Made by a program: the position numbers and the translations under genes. Source: DASXYG01 sp036502625 (lineage in GTDB: Bacteria > Actinomycetota > Actinomycetes > Streptosporangiales > Streptosporangiaceae). From it: 53,995 bases of DNA. The notes beneath the pieces were generated by a model. That model made no database searches and had not been told where the DNA came from. It saw nothing but the letters and a program-made list of their open reading frames with translations. Positions 26,120-34,054 of the stretch are shown piece by piece (the stretch's first letter is position 1; the number at the start of each line of letters is the position of its first letter). The stretch covers positions 1-53,995 of the forward strand of contig DASXYG010000073.1 of the NCBI GenBank assembly GCA_036502625.1, read 5' to 3'.

Positions 26120-26538
26120 CCGCGCAGGGGCGGACGCCCCGCGCGGACGCCCCGCGCGGACGCCCCGGGGGTCGGGTCGGATCGGGTCCGGTAAGGCGCT
26201 CGGGTCGGGCGGCTGCTCGGAGCGGGCGGGTCCGGGGCGGGTCGAGTCGGGTGATCGGGTTGGTCCGGGCGGCCAGGTGTCTGGCCAGGCGTCGAGCCGG
26301 GCAGCCGGGTTGTGTGTCGGGCTGGGTGTTGGGTCGGGCGGCCGCTCCGGTCGGGTCCGGTCGGGCGGTCGGGTCGGGCGGCTGCTCGGGGCGGGCGGTC
26401 CCGGGCGGTCGGTCGGCCAGGTGTTGGATCAGGTGACGGGCCGGGCAGGTGGGCTGTGTGTTGGGTCGGGTGATCGGTCCGGGCGGTCGGGCCGGTCGGT
26501 TTGGCGGTCGGTTGGGCGGGCGGTTGGGGGTTGGGGGG
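26120..26538. repeat. G-rich degenerate repeat region between convergent genes
   Basis: This 419-nt gap has no credible gene. It begins with GGGGCG-GA-CGCCCC (26127-26140), a possible terminator hairpin, within three 13-nt GCGGACGCCCCGC units (26130-26166). Then come imperfect GGGTCGG/GGGCGG repeats. A 28-nt block at 26202-26229 recurs with one mismatch at 26371-26398, and GTCGGGTGATCGG occurs at 26246 and 26465. From about 26500 the plus strand is runs of G with short T/A spacers, a G-quadruplex-type sequence. Open frames here are all skewed by composition. Confidence 0.8.
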
Positions 26539-27417
26539 TTAGTGGGTGTGGGAGGGGTCGGCTGGGTGGTGGTGGGGGTGTTGGTCGGCGCCTACTCGGT
26601 GGGTGAAGCCGGGCATGGGTGCTCGGTAGATGCAGGTGTCGCAGTTCATGCGGATGTCGCCGGACAGGGCCTCGGTGTAGCGGTCCTCCACTATCTCGGC
26701 TAGGCCGTCGCAGTCGCCGATCACGTTGGCGTGGCGTACGTCCATCTCGGGGTGGTCGGCGGCGAACGCGCGGGTCTGGTCGGCTACGCGGTCGGGGAGT
26801 ACGCCGGGGAACAGGAAGTACGGCAGCACCACCACTCGGCGCGCGCCGAGGGCACGGCAGCGCGCCAGGCCGTCGGGCACGTTCGGCGCCGCCAGCGACA
26901 CGAAGGCCGTCTCGACCCCTGCCAGCCGGTCGCCGCCGGTGCCCGAGGTCTCCCAGAGCAGCCGGGCGACCTTCGTGACCTCGGCGTTCGCGTCCGGGTC
27001 CGTGGAGCCGCGGCCGACCAGCAGTACGGTCGTGCCGCCCGGGTCGGCGCCGCCGAGAGCCGTGGCGAGGCGCTCGCGGAGGAGGGCGAGCAGCAGCGGA
27101 TGCGGGCCGAGCGGCCGTCCGTACACGAAACGCAGTCCGGGGTGGCGTTCGCGTTCGCGGGCCAGGGCGCCGGGGATGTCGCCCTTGGCGTGTCCGGCCG
27201 CGACCAGCATCAGCGGCACCGCCACGAGGCGCGTGTGGCCGAGTGCGCGCAGGCCCGCGACGGTCTCGGTGAGCGGCGGCGGCGAGAGTTCGATGAACCC
27301 GCCCGCGCTGGCGCGTTCGGGCGTGCGGGCGCCGAGCCGGTCGACGAACGCACCGAAACCCTTCACCCCGGCGTCGTCCCGGGTCCCGTGGCCGACCACG
27401 AGCAGCGGCGGCGTCAT
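26539..27417 (-). CDS. cbiX: sirohydrochlorin chelatase CbiX, long form
   Basis: 292 residues from ATG 27417, overlapping cobH by 4 nt. It inserts cobalt into sirohydrochlorin or precorrin-2. The active-site histidines are H10 in VVGHGTRD and H76 in VAAGHAKGD, and a second chelatase-like half follows (LLVGRGSTDPDANAEV). The C-terminus carries MNCDTC (M257, C259, C262), the MxCxxC motif known to hold an Fe-S cluster in Bacillus megaterium CbiX, and then a His-rich tail (DQHPHHHPADPSHTH). It is the last gene of the cobalamin operon. Confidence 0.9.
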   Translation of the reverse strand: MTPPLLVVGHGTRDDAGVKGFGAFVDRLGARTPERASAGGFIELSPPPLTETVAGLRALGHTRLVAVPLMLVAAGHAKGDIPGALARERERHPGLRFVYGRPLGPHPLLLALLRERLATALGGADPGGTTVLLVGRGSTDPDANAEVTKVARLLWETSGTGGDRLAGVETAFVSLAAPNVPDGLARCRALGARRVVVLPYFLFPGVLPDRVADQTRAFAADHPEMDVRHANVIGDCDGLAEIVEDRYTEALSGDIRMNCDTCIYRAPMPGFTHRVGADQHPHHHPADPSHTH

Positions 27418-28124
27418 GTGTTCCTCCCTGTCTCTTCGAGCGCCCCGCCCGCGGCCGCGGCGTGCGCCGATCGGCGTGCGGGGGGCGGTTCGGTCGTCAT
27501 GTCGGTGTAGAGCAGCGCGTTCACGGCCGCGGCGGCGACCGCGGAGCCGCCCTTCTCGCCGCGGTTGCTGACCGCGGGAAGGCCGCTCGCGCGCAGCGCC
27601 GCCTTCGACTCGGCCGCGCCCACGAACCCCACGGGCAGCCCCACGACCAGCGCCGGGTCGGCGTCCGCGGCGATCACGGCGTCCAGCGCGGTCGGCGCGC
27701 ACCCGATCACCCACACCGCGCCGGGCCCCGCCTCGGCGGCGGCCAGCCGTACGGCGGCGGCCGACCGGGTGACGCCCTCCGTACGGGCCAGCTCGGCGGC
27801 GGCCGGGTCGCCGACCCGGCAGATCACCTCGCCCGCCGCGCGGCGTGCGGTGATGCCGGACGCGACCATGGCGACGTCCGCGACGATCGGCGCGCCGTCC
27901 CGCAGCGCGCGCCATCCGCGCCGCAGCGCGTCCTCGTCGCACACCAGGCCGGCCGCGTAGTCGAGGTCCGCGCTGGCGTGCACGACCCGCTCGATCACGG
28001 CCCTGACCAGCGGCGGCCGGTCGGACAGGTCGATCCGTGAGCGCAGGATCGCGTACGACTCCGCCTCGATGGGATGCACGGTCCGCGCCGTGACGCGCGC
28101 GTCCGGGTCCTGGCGGCTGGTCAT
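27414..28124 (-). CDS. cobH: precorrin-8X methylmutase
   Basis: 236 residues from ATG 28124. It moves the C11 methyl group to C12 to give hydrogenobyrinic or cobyrinic acid. The catalytic histidine lies in VHPIEAESYAILRSRID. IGCAPTALDA, LPVGFVGAAESKAAL and SNRGEKGGSAVAAAAVNAL are strong family signatures. It overlaps the ferredoxin gene upstream and cbiX downstream by 4 nt each. The C-terminal 30 residues are an Ala/Arg-rich extension. Confidence 0.95.
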   Translation of the reverse strand: MTSRQDPDARVTARTVHPIEAESYAILRSRIDLSDRPPLVRAVIERVVHASADLDYAAGLVCDEDALRRGWRALRDGAPIVADVAMVASGITARRAAGEVICRVGDPAAAELARTEGVTRSAAAVRLAAAEAGPGAVWVIGCAPTALDAVIAADADPALVVGLPVGFVGAAESKAALRASGLPAVSNRGEKGGSAVAAAAVNALLYTDMTTEPPPARRSAHAAAAGGALEETGRNT

Positions 28125-28339
28125 CGCGGCCTCCGTGGGGTCGGCGGTACGGGGCGGGGGTCGAGGTCGATGGCGTCGACCGGGCAGACCTCGACGCATT
28201 CGCCGCAGCCGGTGCACAGGTCGGGGCGTACGTCCAGCGGCGCGCCGTGCGGGCGGATGGCGTGGACCGGGCAGGTCAGCAGGCACGCGCCGCACCCCGC
28301 GCAGCGCGCGGTCACCCGGGCGACCAGCGGCGCGGTCAT
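28121..28339 (-). CDS. 2[4Fe-4S] ferredoxin
   Basis: 72 residues from ATG 28339. It has two complete cluster motifs, CAGCGACLLTCP and CTGCGECVEVCP, in the usual bacterial ferredoxin spacing. It is embedded in the cobalamin operon with 4-nt overlaps on both sides (cbiG-cobJ and cobH), so it is almost certainly co-expressed with corrin synthesis. A role as electron donor or cluster partner for the CobJ/CbiX step is inference. It is too short to replace CobG, which also needs a Rieske-type or sulfite-reductase domain. Confidence 0.92.
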   Translation of the reverse strand: MTAPLVARVTARCAGCGACLLTCPVHAIRPHGAPLDVRPDLCTGCGECVEVCPVDAIDLDPRPVPPTPRRPR

Positions 28340-30111
28340 CCGCGCGGCCCGTCGGCGCCCGGCGCGGTGTGCGGCGACCACCGGTAGCCGCGCGGCGTGA
28401 CGAAGCGCCCGGCGAGGACGCGGCTCTGGCTGGAGCCGACGATCACCACCGTGCGCATGTCGACCTCGGACGGGTCGAACGCGCCGAGGGTGGTCAGCGT
28501 GACGCGCTGCCCCGGGCGGGTGGCCTCGCGGACGTAGCCGACCGGGGTGTCCGGCGGGCGGTGCGCGGCGAGCCGGGCCATCGCGTGGGCGAGCTGCCAG
28601 TCGCGGCCGCGGCTGCGCGGGTTGTAGAGGCAGACGACCAGGTCGGCCTCGGCGACCGCGCGGATCCGGCGCTCGATGGCCGCCCACGGGGTGTGCAGGT
28701 CGGACAGCGAGATCAGCGCGTGGTCGTGGCCCAGCGGGGCGCCGAGCAGGTGGGCCGCGGCGGTGGCCGCCGTGATGCCGGGGACGCCGACGACGTCGAT
28801 GTCGCGCCCGGCGAGTTCGAGCGCGGGCGCGGCCATCGCGTAGACGCCCGCGTCGCCCGATCCGATCAGCGCCACGGCGTGGCCCTCCGCGGCCAGCCGC
28901 ACCGCCGTACGGGCGCGCTCCTCCTCCTGCCCGAGCCCGGACGCGCGGACGGACGTGCCGGCGCGCAGCAGGTCGCGGACCTGGTCGAGGTACTGGTCCA
29001 GCCCGACGACCACCGACGACCTGGCCAGCTCCGTACGGGCGGCCGGGGTGAGCAGGTCGCGGTCGCCGGGGCCGAGCCCGATGACGGCCAGGCGCCCGCG
29101 CGGGCGGAGGCGGGCCAGCGCGGCGGTGGCGTGCGCGCTCGTGTGCTTGGTGACCAGGAGCTCGGCGGAGCGGCCGGCGTCGCGTGCGGCTCTGAGCGCG
29201 GCGGCCTCGGCGACGGACGGGGTGCCGACGGCGGCCTGGACGGTCGCGCTCGGGGTCGGGACGTCCTCCGCGGCGAGGTCCGCCGCCGGGTACGTGCGCA
29301 GCGGCAGGCCGAGTTCGCGTGCCGCCTCCACGATGCCGGTCTCGTCCGCCTTGAGGTCGATGGTGGCGACGGCGCGGAGCGCGGACGGGTCGCGTCCGGA
29401 GGCGCGGAGGACGCCGTCGATCACCTCCCTGACCTCGGACGTCGCCACGCCGCGCGCCGAGCCGACGCCCACCACGAGGTCGGGGGCGTCGTACGCGAGC
29501 GTGGTTTCACGCGAAACCTCCGATTCCGCGGACGCCGATGGGGTGCGGCCGACGCTGATGACGGCTTCCGGGGCGTGGGCGTCCGGGGTGACGTTCGGCG
29601 GGAGGGGTGGGAGCGGCCAGCGTTCCGGGTTGTCCAGGCGTACGGGGGCGCCGGACATGACCGCGGTGCCGACCGCGGCGAGCGGGGCCGGGTCGGCGAC
29701 CCGCAGGCCGAGGTGGGCGCCGAACGTGTCGAGGGCGGCCGTCCGCGTGGAGTCGCTGGCCGTCGTGATCACCGGGGTCCCGCCGAGCACGGCGGTGACC
29801 GCCTCGGCCAGGCCGCCGGCGCCGTGGTGCGTGCCCAGCAGCGCGATGGCGTGCCGCCGGGCCTCGTCCACGCAGACCACCGGGGGGTCGGCGGCCTTGT
29901 GGCTGCCGGGGGCGGCGAGCAGCGGCGCCAGGACGCGCACGGCCGCGCCCACCGCGAGGAAGGCCACCACCTGGTCGCAGGTGCCGAACGCGGTCCGCAG
30001 CGCGGCGGCCACGGGCCCCTCGACGATCTCCGCCGCGCCCGGCCACGCCCGGACCAGCTCCTCCGCGGCGGCCCGCCCACCCGCGGTGGCCGCGACCAGA
30101 CCGGTCCTCAT
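28336..30111 (-). CDS. CbiG-CobJ fusion (cobalt-precorrin-5A hydrolase / precorrin-3B C17-methyltransferase)
   Basis: 591 residues from ATG 30111, with GGAG eight bases ahead. Residues ~1-330 are CbiG: an N-terminal part (LVAATAGGRAAAEELVRAWPG), a middle domain, and the C-terminal domain with VVGVGSARGVATSEV and ATIDLKADETGIVEAA. Residues ~345-591 are CobJ: VIGLGPGDRDLLTP, ALIGSGDAGVYAMAAPALE, VPGITAATAAAHLLGAPLGHDHA and YNPRSRGRDWQL. CbiG is a marker of the anaerobic (early cobalt) route. It overlaps the ferredoxin gene by 4 nt and lies 46 nt from cobL. Confidence 0.93.
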   Translation of the reverse strand: MRTGLVAATAGGRAAAEELVRAWPGAAEIVEGPVAAALRTAFGTCDQVVAFLAVGAAVRVLAPLLAAPGSHKAADPPVVCVDEARRHAIALLGTHHGAGGLAEAVTAVLGGTPVITTASDSTRTAALDTFGAHLGLRVADPAPLAAVGTAVMSGAPVRLDNPERWPLPPLPPNVTPDAHAPEAVISVGRTPSASAESEVSRETTLAYDAPDLVVGVGSARGVATSEVREVIDGVLRASGRDPSALRAVATIDLKADETGIVEAARELGLPLRTYPAADLAAEDVPTPSATVQAAVGTPSVAEAAALRAARDAGRSAELLVTKHTSAHATAALARLRPRGRLAVIGLGPGDRDLLTPAARTELARSSVVVGLDQYLDQVRDLLRAGTSVRASGLGQEEERARTAVRLAAEGHAVALIGSGDAGVYAMAAPALELAGRDIDVVGVPGITAATAAAHLLGAPLGHDHALISLSDLHTPWAAIERRIRAVAEADLVVCLYNPRSRGRDWQLAHAMARLAAHRPPDTPVGYVREATRPGQRVTLTTLGAFDPSEVDMRTVVIVGSSQSRVLAGRFVTPRGYRWSPHTAPGADGPRG

Positions 30112-30157
30112 ACGCGATCTCCGATCTCGGGTTCCGGGCATACGCCGCGTGCGGTCC

Positions 30158-31375
30158 TCACGTGGGGTCTCCGATCCGCGTGTCCGGGCGCGTGCCCCAG
30201 ATGAGCGTGACCGGGTTCGTCGGGGTCAGGCGAATGGAGCCGTTCGGGAGGTCGGCGAGGCGGGCGGACTGGAGCTGGCAGCCGTCCGGTTCGTATCCGG
30301 CGGCGCGGAGGGCGTCGCGTACGGGGCGGACGCGGTCGACCGACGCCAGCGCGACGACCACGCGGGCGGGCGTACGGGCCAGGACGGCGGCGAGGACGGG
30401 GGCGTCGCCGCCGCCGGCGAAGACGGCGTCCGGGTCCGGGAGGTCCGCGAGGCCGTCCGGTGCGGTGCGGTGCTCGACCTGGACGTGGACGGCGTGGCGT
30501 GCGGCGTTGGCCCGGACGCGGGCGCACTGCGCGGGGTCGCGGTCGATCGCGATGGCCCGGGCGCCGAAGCGGGCGCACTCGACGGCGACGGAGCCGCTGC
30601 CCGCGCCCACGTCCCACACGGTCACGCCGGGGCGGGGCGCCAGGCGGGCCAGGGCCACCGCGCGCACCTCCGACTTCGTGATCTGGCCGTCGCGGTGGTC
30701 GAACGCCGGTTCGGGGAGGGCCCAGCCGTCCGGCGCGCCCTGGTGCCCGGCCAGCCATCCCGGGCCTGCGGCCGGACGCGCCGGGTCGTCGGCGATCACG
30801 ACGTTCGGGTGCGCGTGCGTACGGGGCGGGCCGCCGGAGGTGATCTCGGTGACGCGCTCGTCCGGGGTGCCGAGGCGTTCGGCCACGTGGACGCGGCGGC
30901 CCGCGGCGCGCAGCGGGCCGGTGAAGGAGCCGGGCTCGGCCGTGCCGGGCGCCGTGAGGATCGCGCATTTGGGGGCGGCGAGCGCGGCGGCGAGCGCGCG
31001 CCGCGGGTCGCGGCCGTGCGCCGAGATGACCAGGGCGTCGTCCCAGGTCATCCCGACCGCGGCGAAGGCGCGCGCGACCGACGACACGGCCGGGATGATG
31101 TACGGCGCCACGCCGCGGGCGCGCAATGCGCGCACGATGCCGAAGAACCCGGGATCCCCGGACGCCACGACCACCGAGGGCCGGTCGTCGCGGGTCACCG
31201 CGTCCAGTGCCGCCCCCACCTTGGCCAGGTCGACCCGCTCGGCCCCCGCGGGCACCGGCAGCGCGCCGAGATGCCGCGCCACCCCGGCAACCCGTACGGC
31301 CCCGGCCAGCGCGGCACGCGCCTCGGCGCGCAGCGGCCCCCCGTCGAACCCGATCACCGTGATCGCGCCGGTCAC
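30158..31375 (-). CDS. cobL: precorrin-6Y C5,15-methyltransferase (decarboxylating)
   Basis: 405 residues from GTG 31375, overlapping cbiD by 4 nt. The N-terminal half is CbiE-like (ITVIGFDGGPL, VVVASGDPGFFGI, IPAVSSVARAFAAVGMTWDDA, SAHGRDP). The C-terminal half is CbiT-like with a class I SAM site (ITKSEVRAVALARLAPRPG, VWDVGAGSGSVAVECAR, FAGGGDAP). The fusion is the usual CobL form, adding methyls at C5 and C15 and removing the C12 acetate carboxyl. Confidence 0.95.
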   Translation of the reverse strand: MTGAITVIGFDGGPLRAEARAALAGAVRVAGVARHLGALPVPAGAERVDLAKVGAALDAVTRDDRPSVVVASGDPGFFGIVRALRARGVAPYIIPAVSSVARAFAAVGMTWDDALVISAHGRDPRRALAAALAAPKCAILTAPGTAEPGSFTGPLRAAGRRVHVAERLGTPDERVTEITSGGPPRTHAHPNVVIADDPARPAAGPGWLAGHQGAPDGWALPEPAFDHRDGQITKSEVRAVALARLAPRPGVTVWDVGAGSGSVAVECARFGARAIAIDRDPAQCARVRANAARHAVHVQVEHRTAPDGLADLPDPDAVFAGGGDAPVLAAVLARTPARVVVALASVDRVRPVRDALRAAGYEPDGCQLQSARLADLPNGSIRLTPTNPVTLIWGTRPDTRIGDPT

Positions 31376-32511
31376 GACGGCGTCCCCGCGACCACGCGGT
31401 GGCCGGTGAAGTCGACCATCGCGACGCGGGCGCGTACGCGGTGGTCGGTGAAGCGTTCCAGGACGTCGGCCACCCGGTGGCAGAGGAGGTCGCCGGCCGG
31501 GCGCAGGAGTCCGGCGGACGCCCAGAGCTCGTACGCGTGGCGGGCGGTGTTGGCGGCGGCCACCTCCGTGGCCAGCCCCGCGCCGCCGCCCGCCTCCGTG
31601 GTGAGCGCGGCCAGGAGCGTGGTGGGGACGGCCGAGCGGGTGTAGTGGGTCATCAGGACGCCGGACGCCAGCTTCGTCAGCTTGCCGATCATGCCGACGA
31701 ACACCACGTCGCGTACGCCGTGCTCCACGCAGCGGCGCAGCGCCGCGCCGGTGAAGTCGCCGACCTCGACGAAGCACACCGCGGGCAGGCCCGGCAGCAG
31801 CGCGCGGGCGCCCGCCTCGGTGCGGCCGCCGGTGCACAGGACGAGGGTGTCCAGGCCCTGCGCGGCCATCACGGACACCGCCTGCTCGACGCTGGCCCGC
31901 CACGACGCGGTGGAGAACGGGCGCACGATCCCGGTCGTGCCGAGGATCGAGATGCCCGCGATGATGCCGAGCCGCGCGTTGGTGGTCTTGCGCGCCATGC
32001 GTTCGCCGTCCGGGACGCTGATGACCACCCGTACGCCGTGCCGCCCCAGGTCCACGGCCTCGCCCACGGCCTGGGTGATCATCGCGCGCGGCACCGGGTT
32101 GATCGCCGGGCCGCCGAGCTCCAGGCCGAGGCCGGGCCGCGTGACGACGCCCACGCCCTCGCCGCCGTCGAGGTCGAGCCCGGCGGCGTCGCGCCAGTCT
32201 GCGGTGGCCGTGATGTGCGCGCCGTGGGTGACGTCCGGGTCGTCGCCGGCGTCCTTGACGACCACCGCGCGCCCGCGCGCCGCGCCGCCGCGCGCCGAGG
32301 TCACCGCGCACTCGCTGGTCGCGAACGTGATCCGCCGCCCGGACGGCAGCGCCACCTCGACGACCTCCACCGGACGCCGGTCCACGAGCGTCTGGACGGC
32401 GGCCTTCGCGGCGGCCGACGCGCACGTACCGGTCGTCCAGCCGGTGCGCAGCGCGCGCTGCCGCACCTTCGCCGTACGGGGCAGGTCGGGTTCGCGCAGG
32501 TCGTCGTTCAT
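31372..32511 (-). CDS. cbiD: cobalt-precorrin-5B C1-methyltransferase
   Basis: 379 residues from ATG 32511, overlapping cobM by 4 nt. Signatures are LRTGWTTGTCASAAAKAAV near the N-terminus, VTRPGLGLELGGPAINPVPR, RLGIIAGISILGTTGIVRPFS, and FVGMIGKLTKLASGVLMTH. CbiD methylates C1 in the anaerobic pathway; the aerobic pathway uses CobF instead. Together with CbiG and CbiX, it shows that corrin synthesis here follows mainly the early-cobalt route. Confidence 0.95.
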   Translation of the reverse strand: MNDDLREPDLPRTAKVRQRALRTGWTTGTCASAAAKAAVQTLVDRRPVEVVEVALPSGRRITFATSECAVTSARGGAARGRAVVVKDAGDDPDVTHGAHITATADWRDAAGLDLDGGEGVGVVTRPGLGLELGGPAINPVPRAMITQAVGEAVDLGRHGVRVVISVPDGERMARKTTNARLGIIAGISILGTTGIVRPFSTASWRASVEQAVSVMAAQGLDTLVLCTGGRTEAGARALLPGLPAVCFVEVGDFTGAALRRCVEHGVRDVVFVGMIGKLTKLASGVLMTHYTRSAVPTTLLAALTTEAGGGAGLATEVAAANTARHAYELWASAGLLRPAGDLLCHRVADVLERFTDHRVRARVAMVDFTGHRVVAGTPS

Positions 32512-33311
32512 GTGGCGCCGTCGGTGCGCAGGGCGCGGCGTGCCGTACGGTCCGCGCGGCGATGCCCGTGGAAGTGGCCGGGGTGGTACAGGTGCGAGCG
32601 CGTGCCGTCCGCGTCCAGCGCCGGCCCGACCAGCACCAGCGTGTGCTTCCACAGCCTGTGGGCGCGGATCGTGGCGGCCAGCTCGTCCAGGCGGCAGCCC
32701 ACGATCAGCTCCTCCGGCCAGCTCACCTGGTACGCCACGACGCACGGCGTGGCCGGTTCGTAGCCGCCGTCCAGCAGCTCCCGCTGCAATTGCGGCGACC
32801 GCGCCGCGGACAGGAACAGCGCCATCGTGGTGCCGTGCCGGGCGAACGCGGCGACGTCCTCGCCCGCGGGCATCGGCGTCTTGCCGCCGCCGAGCCGGGT
32901 CAGGATCACCGACTGCGCCACCTCGGGGATCGTCAGCTCCCGCCCCACGGCCGCGGCCACCGCCGTGAAGCTGGACACCCCCGGCACGATCTCCACGCCG
33001 AGCCCGAGCGCCCGGCACCGGTCCACCTGCTCCTGCAGCGCGCCCCACAGGGTGGGATCGCCGGAGTGGATGCGCGCGACGGACAGCCCCTCGGCGGCGG
33101 CGCGCGCGTAGTACGGGAGCACGCCCTCCATCGGCAGCGCCGCCGAGTCGACGATCTCCGCGTCCGTGCGCGCGTGGTCGAGCACGTCCGCGTGGACCAG
33201 GCTGGACGCCCAGATCACCACGTCCGCGCCGGCGATGGCCGCCGCGCCGCGCAGGGTCAGCAGGTCAGCGGCGCCAGGCCCGGCGCCGACGAAGCTCACG
33301 TGTCCGGTCAC
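32508..33311 (-). CDS. cobM: precorrin-4 C11-methyltransferase
   Basis: 267 residues from GTG 33311, overlapping cobI by 4 nt. It is a tetrapyrrole methylase family enzyme: VSFVGAGPGAADLLTLRG at the start, ASSLVHADVLDHA, ARIHSGDPTLWGALQEQ, EIVPGVSSFTAVAAAVGRELT, and VILTRLGGGKTPMPAGE. These match CobM/CbiF. The last ~20 residues (GHFHGHRRADRTARRALRTD) are a charged tail beyond the usual end. Confidence 0.95.
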   Translation of the reverse strand: MTGHVSFVGAGPGAADLLTLRGAAAIAGADVVIWASSLVHADVLDHARTDAEIVDSAALPMEGVLPYYARAAAEGLSVARIHSGDPTLWGALQEQVDRCRALGLGVEIVPGVSSFTAVAAAVGRELTIPEVAQSVILTRLGGGKTPMPAGEDVAAFARHGTTMALFLSAARSPQLQRELLDGGYEPATPCVVAYQVSWPEELIVGCRLDELAATIRAHRLWKHTLVLVGPALDADGTRSHLYHPGHFHGHRRADRTARRALRTDGAT

Positions 33312-34054
33312 AGCCGTCCCCCTCGGGTGGTGCGCCGCGCGGGCGCGATCAGCGTGGACAGGTACGGCGCCGGGCCGTCGAGCTCCGCGGCGGCGGCGAC
33401 GCGCTCGCCGTCGAGGCCCAGACGGGCGCCGTACACGGCGGATTCGAGGCGCCCGGATTCCCGCAGGTCCGCGCGTACGGCGGCGGTGCGGGAGCCGAAC
33501 TTGTACGCCACGACCGTGCCGGCGCCGCGCAGCGCCGCGCGCAGCAGGTCGCGCGCGCCCGGGCGGCGTCCGGCCAGCGGCAGCAGCGTCAGCGGCTCGT
33601 CGCCCTCGGCCAGGACGGTGCCCGACCGCGCGGCCAGGTCCTGCATCGCGGTGATGCCCGGCACCGTCTCGATCCGGGTGCCGGGGGCGAGGTCGCGCAC
33701 CGTACGGGCCAGGTACGTGAACGTGGAGTACAGGTTGGGGTCGCCGATCGTGGCGAACGCAACTGTGTCCGCGCCGTCCCGCAGCAGGTCGACGGCGGTG
33801 CGGGCGGCGGCGTCCCAGGCGGCGGCGCGGCGCGGGGTCACGCCGCCGCGGTCGTTCAGCGCGAACACCGCGCGGCGGACGCGCGGGTCGTCGCCGAGGT
33901 GGGCGCGGACGATGGTCTCGGCGCGGCCGGCCTCGCCGGTGTCCAGCACCGGGACGAGGATGGCGTCCGCGTCACGCAGCGTGCGCAGCGCCTTCACGGT
34001 CACCAGCTCGGGGTCGCCGGGGCCGACGCCGACGCCCACGAGGAGGCCGCTCAC
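33308..34054 (-). CDS. cobI: precorrin-2 C20-methyltransferase
   Basis: 248 residues from GTG 34054, overlapping cobB by 4 nt. Signatures are LVGVGVGPGDPELVTVKAL, VAFATIGDPNLYSTFTYLA and ETVPGITAMQDLAARSGTVLAEG, as in CobI/CbiL. It methylates C20 of (cobalt-)precorrin-2, the first committed corrin step. The C-terminal part (VVAYKFGSRTAAVRADL) is typical. Confidence 0.95.
   Translation of the reverse strand: MSGLLVGVGVGPGDPELVTVKALRTLRDADAILVPVLDTGEAGRAETIVRAHLGDDPRVRRAVFALNDRGGVTPRRAAAWDAAARTAVDLLRDGADTVAFATIGDPNLYSTFTYLARTVRDLAPGTRIETVPGITAMQDLAARSGTVLAEGDEPLTLLPLAGRRPGARDLLRAALRGAGTVVAYKFGSRTAAVRADLRESGRLESAVYGARLGLDGERVAAAAELDGPAPYLSTLIAPARRTTRGGRL

Noticed and set aside
26130..26540. Possible CRISPR array
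   Set aside because: Repeats are irregular, overlapping and G-rich, without constant-length spacers, and no cas genes are present.
26251..26703. Small Gly/Arg-rich frames in the repeat gap
   Set aside because: They consist of GGGTCGG repeats read as codons, with no ribosome site and no family resemblance.
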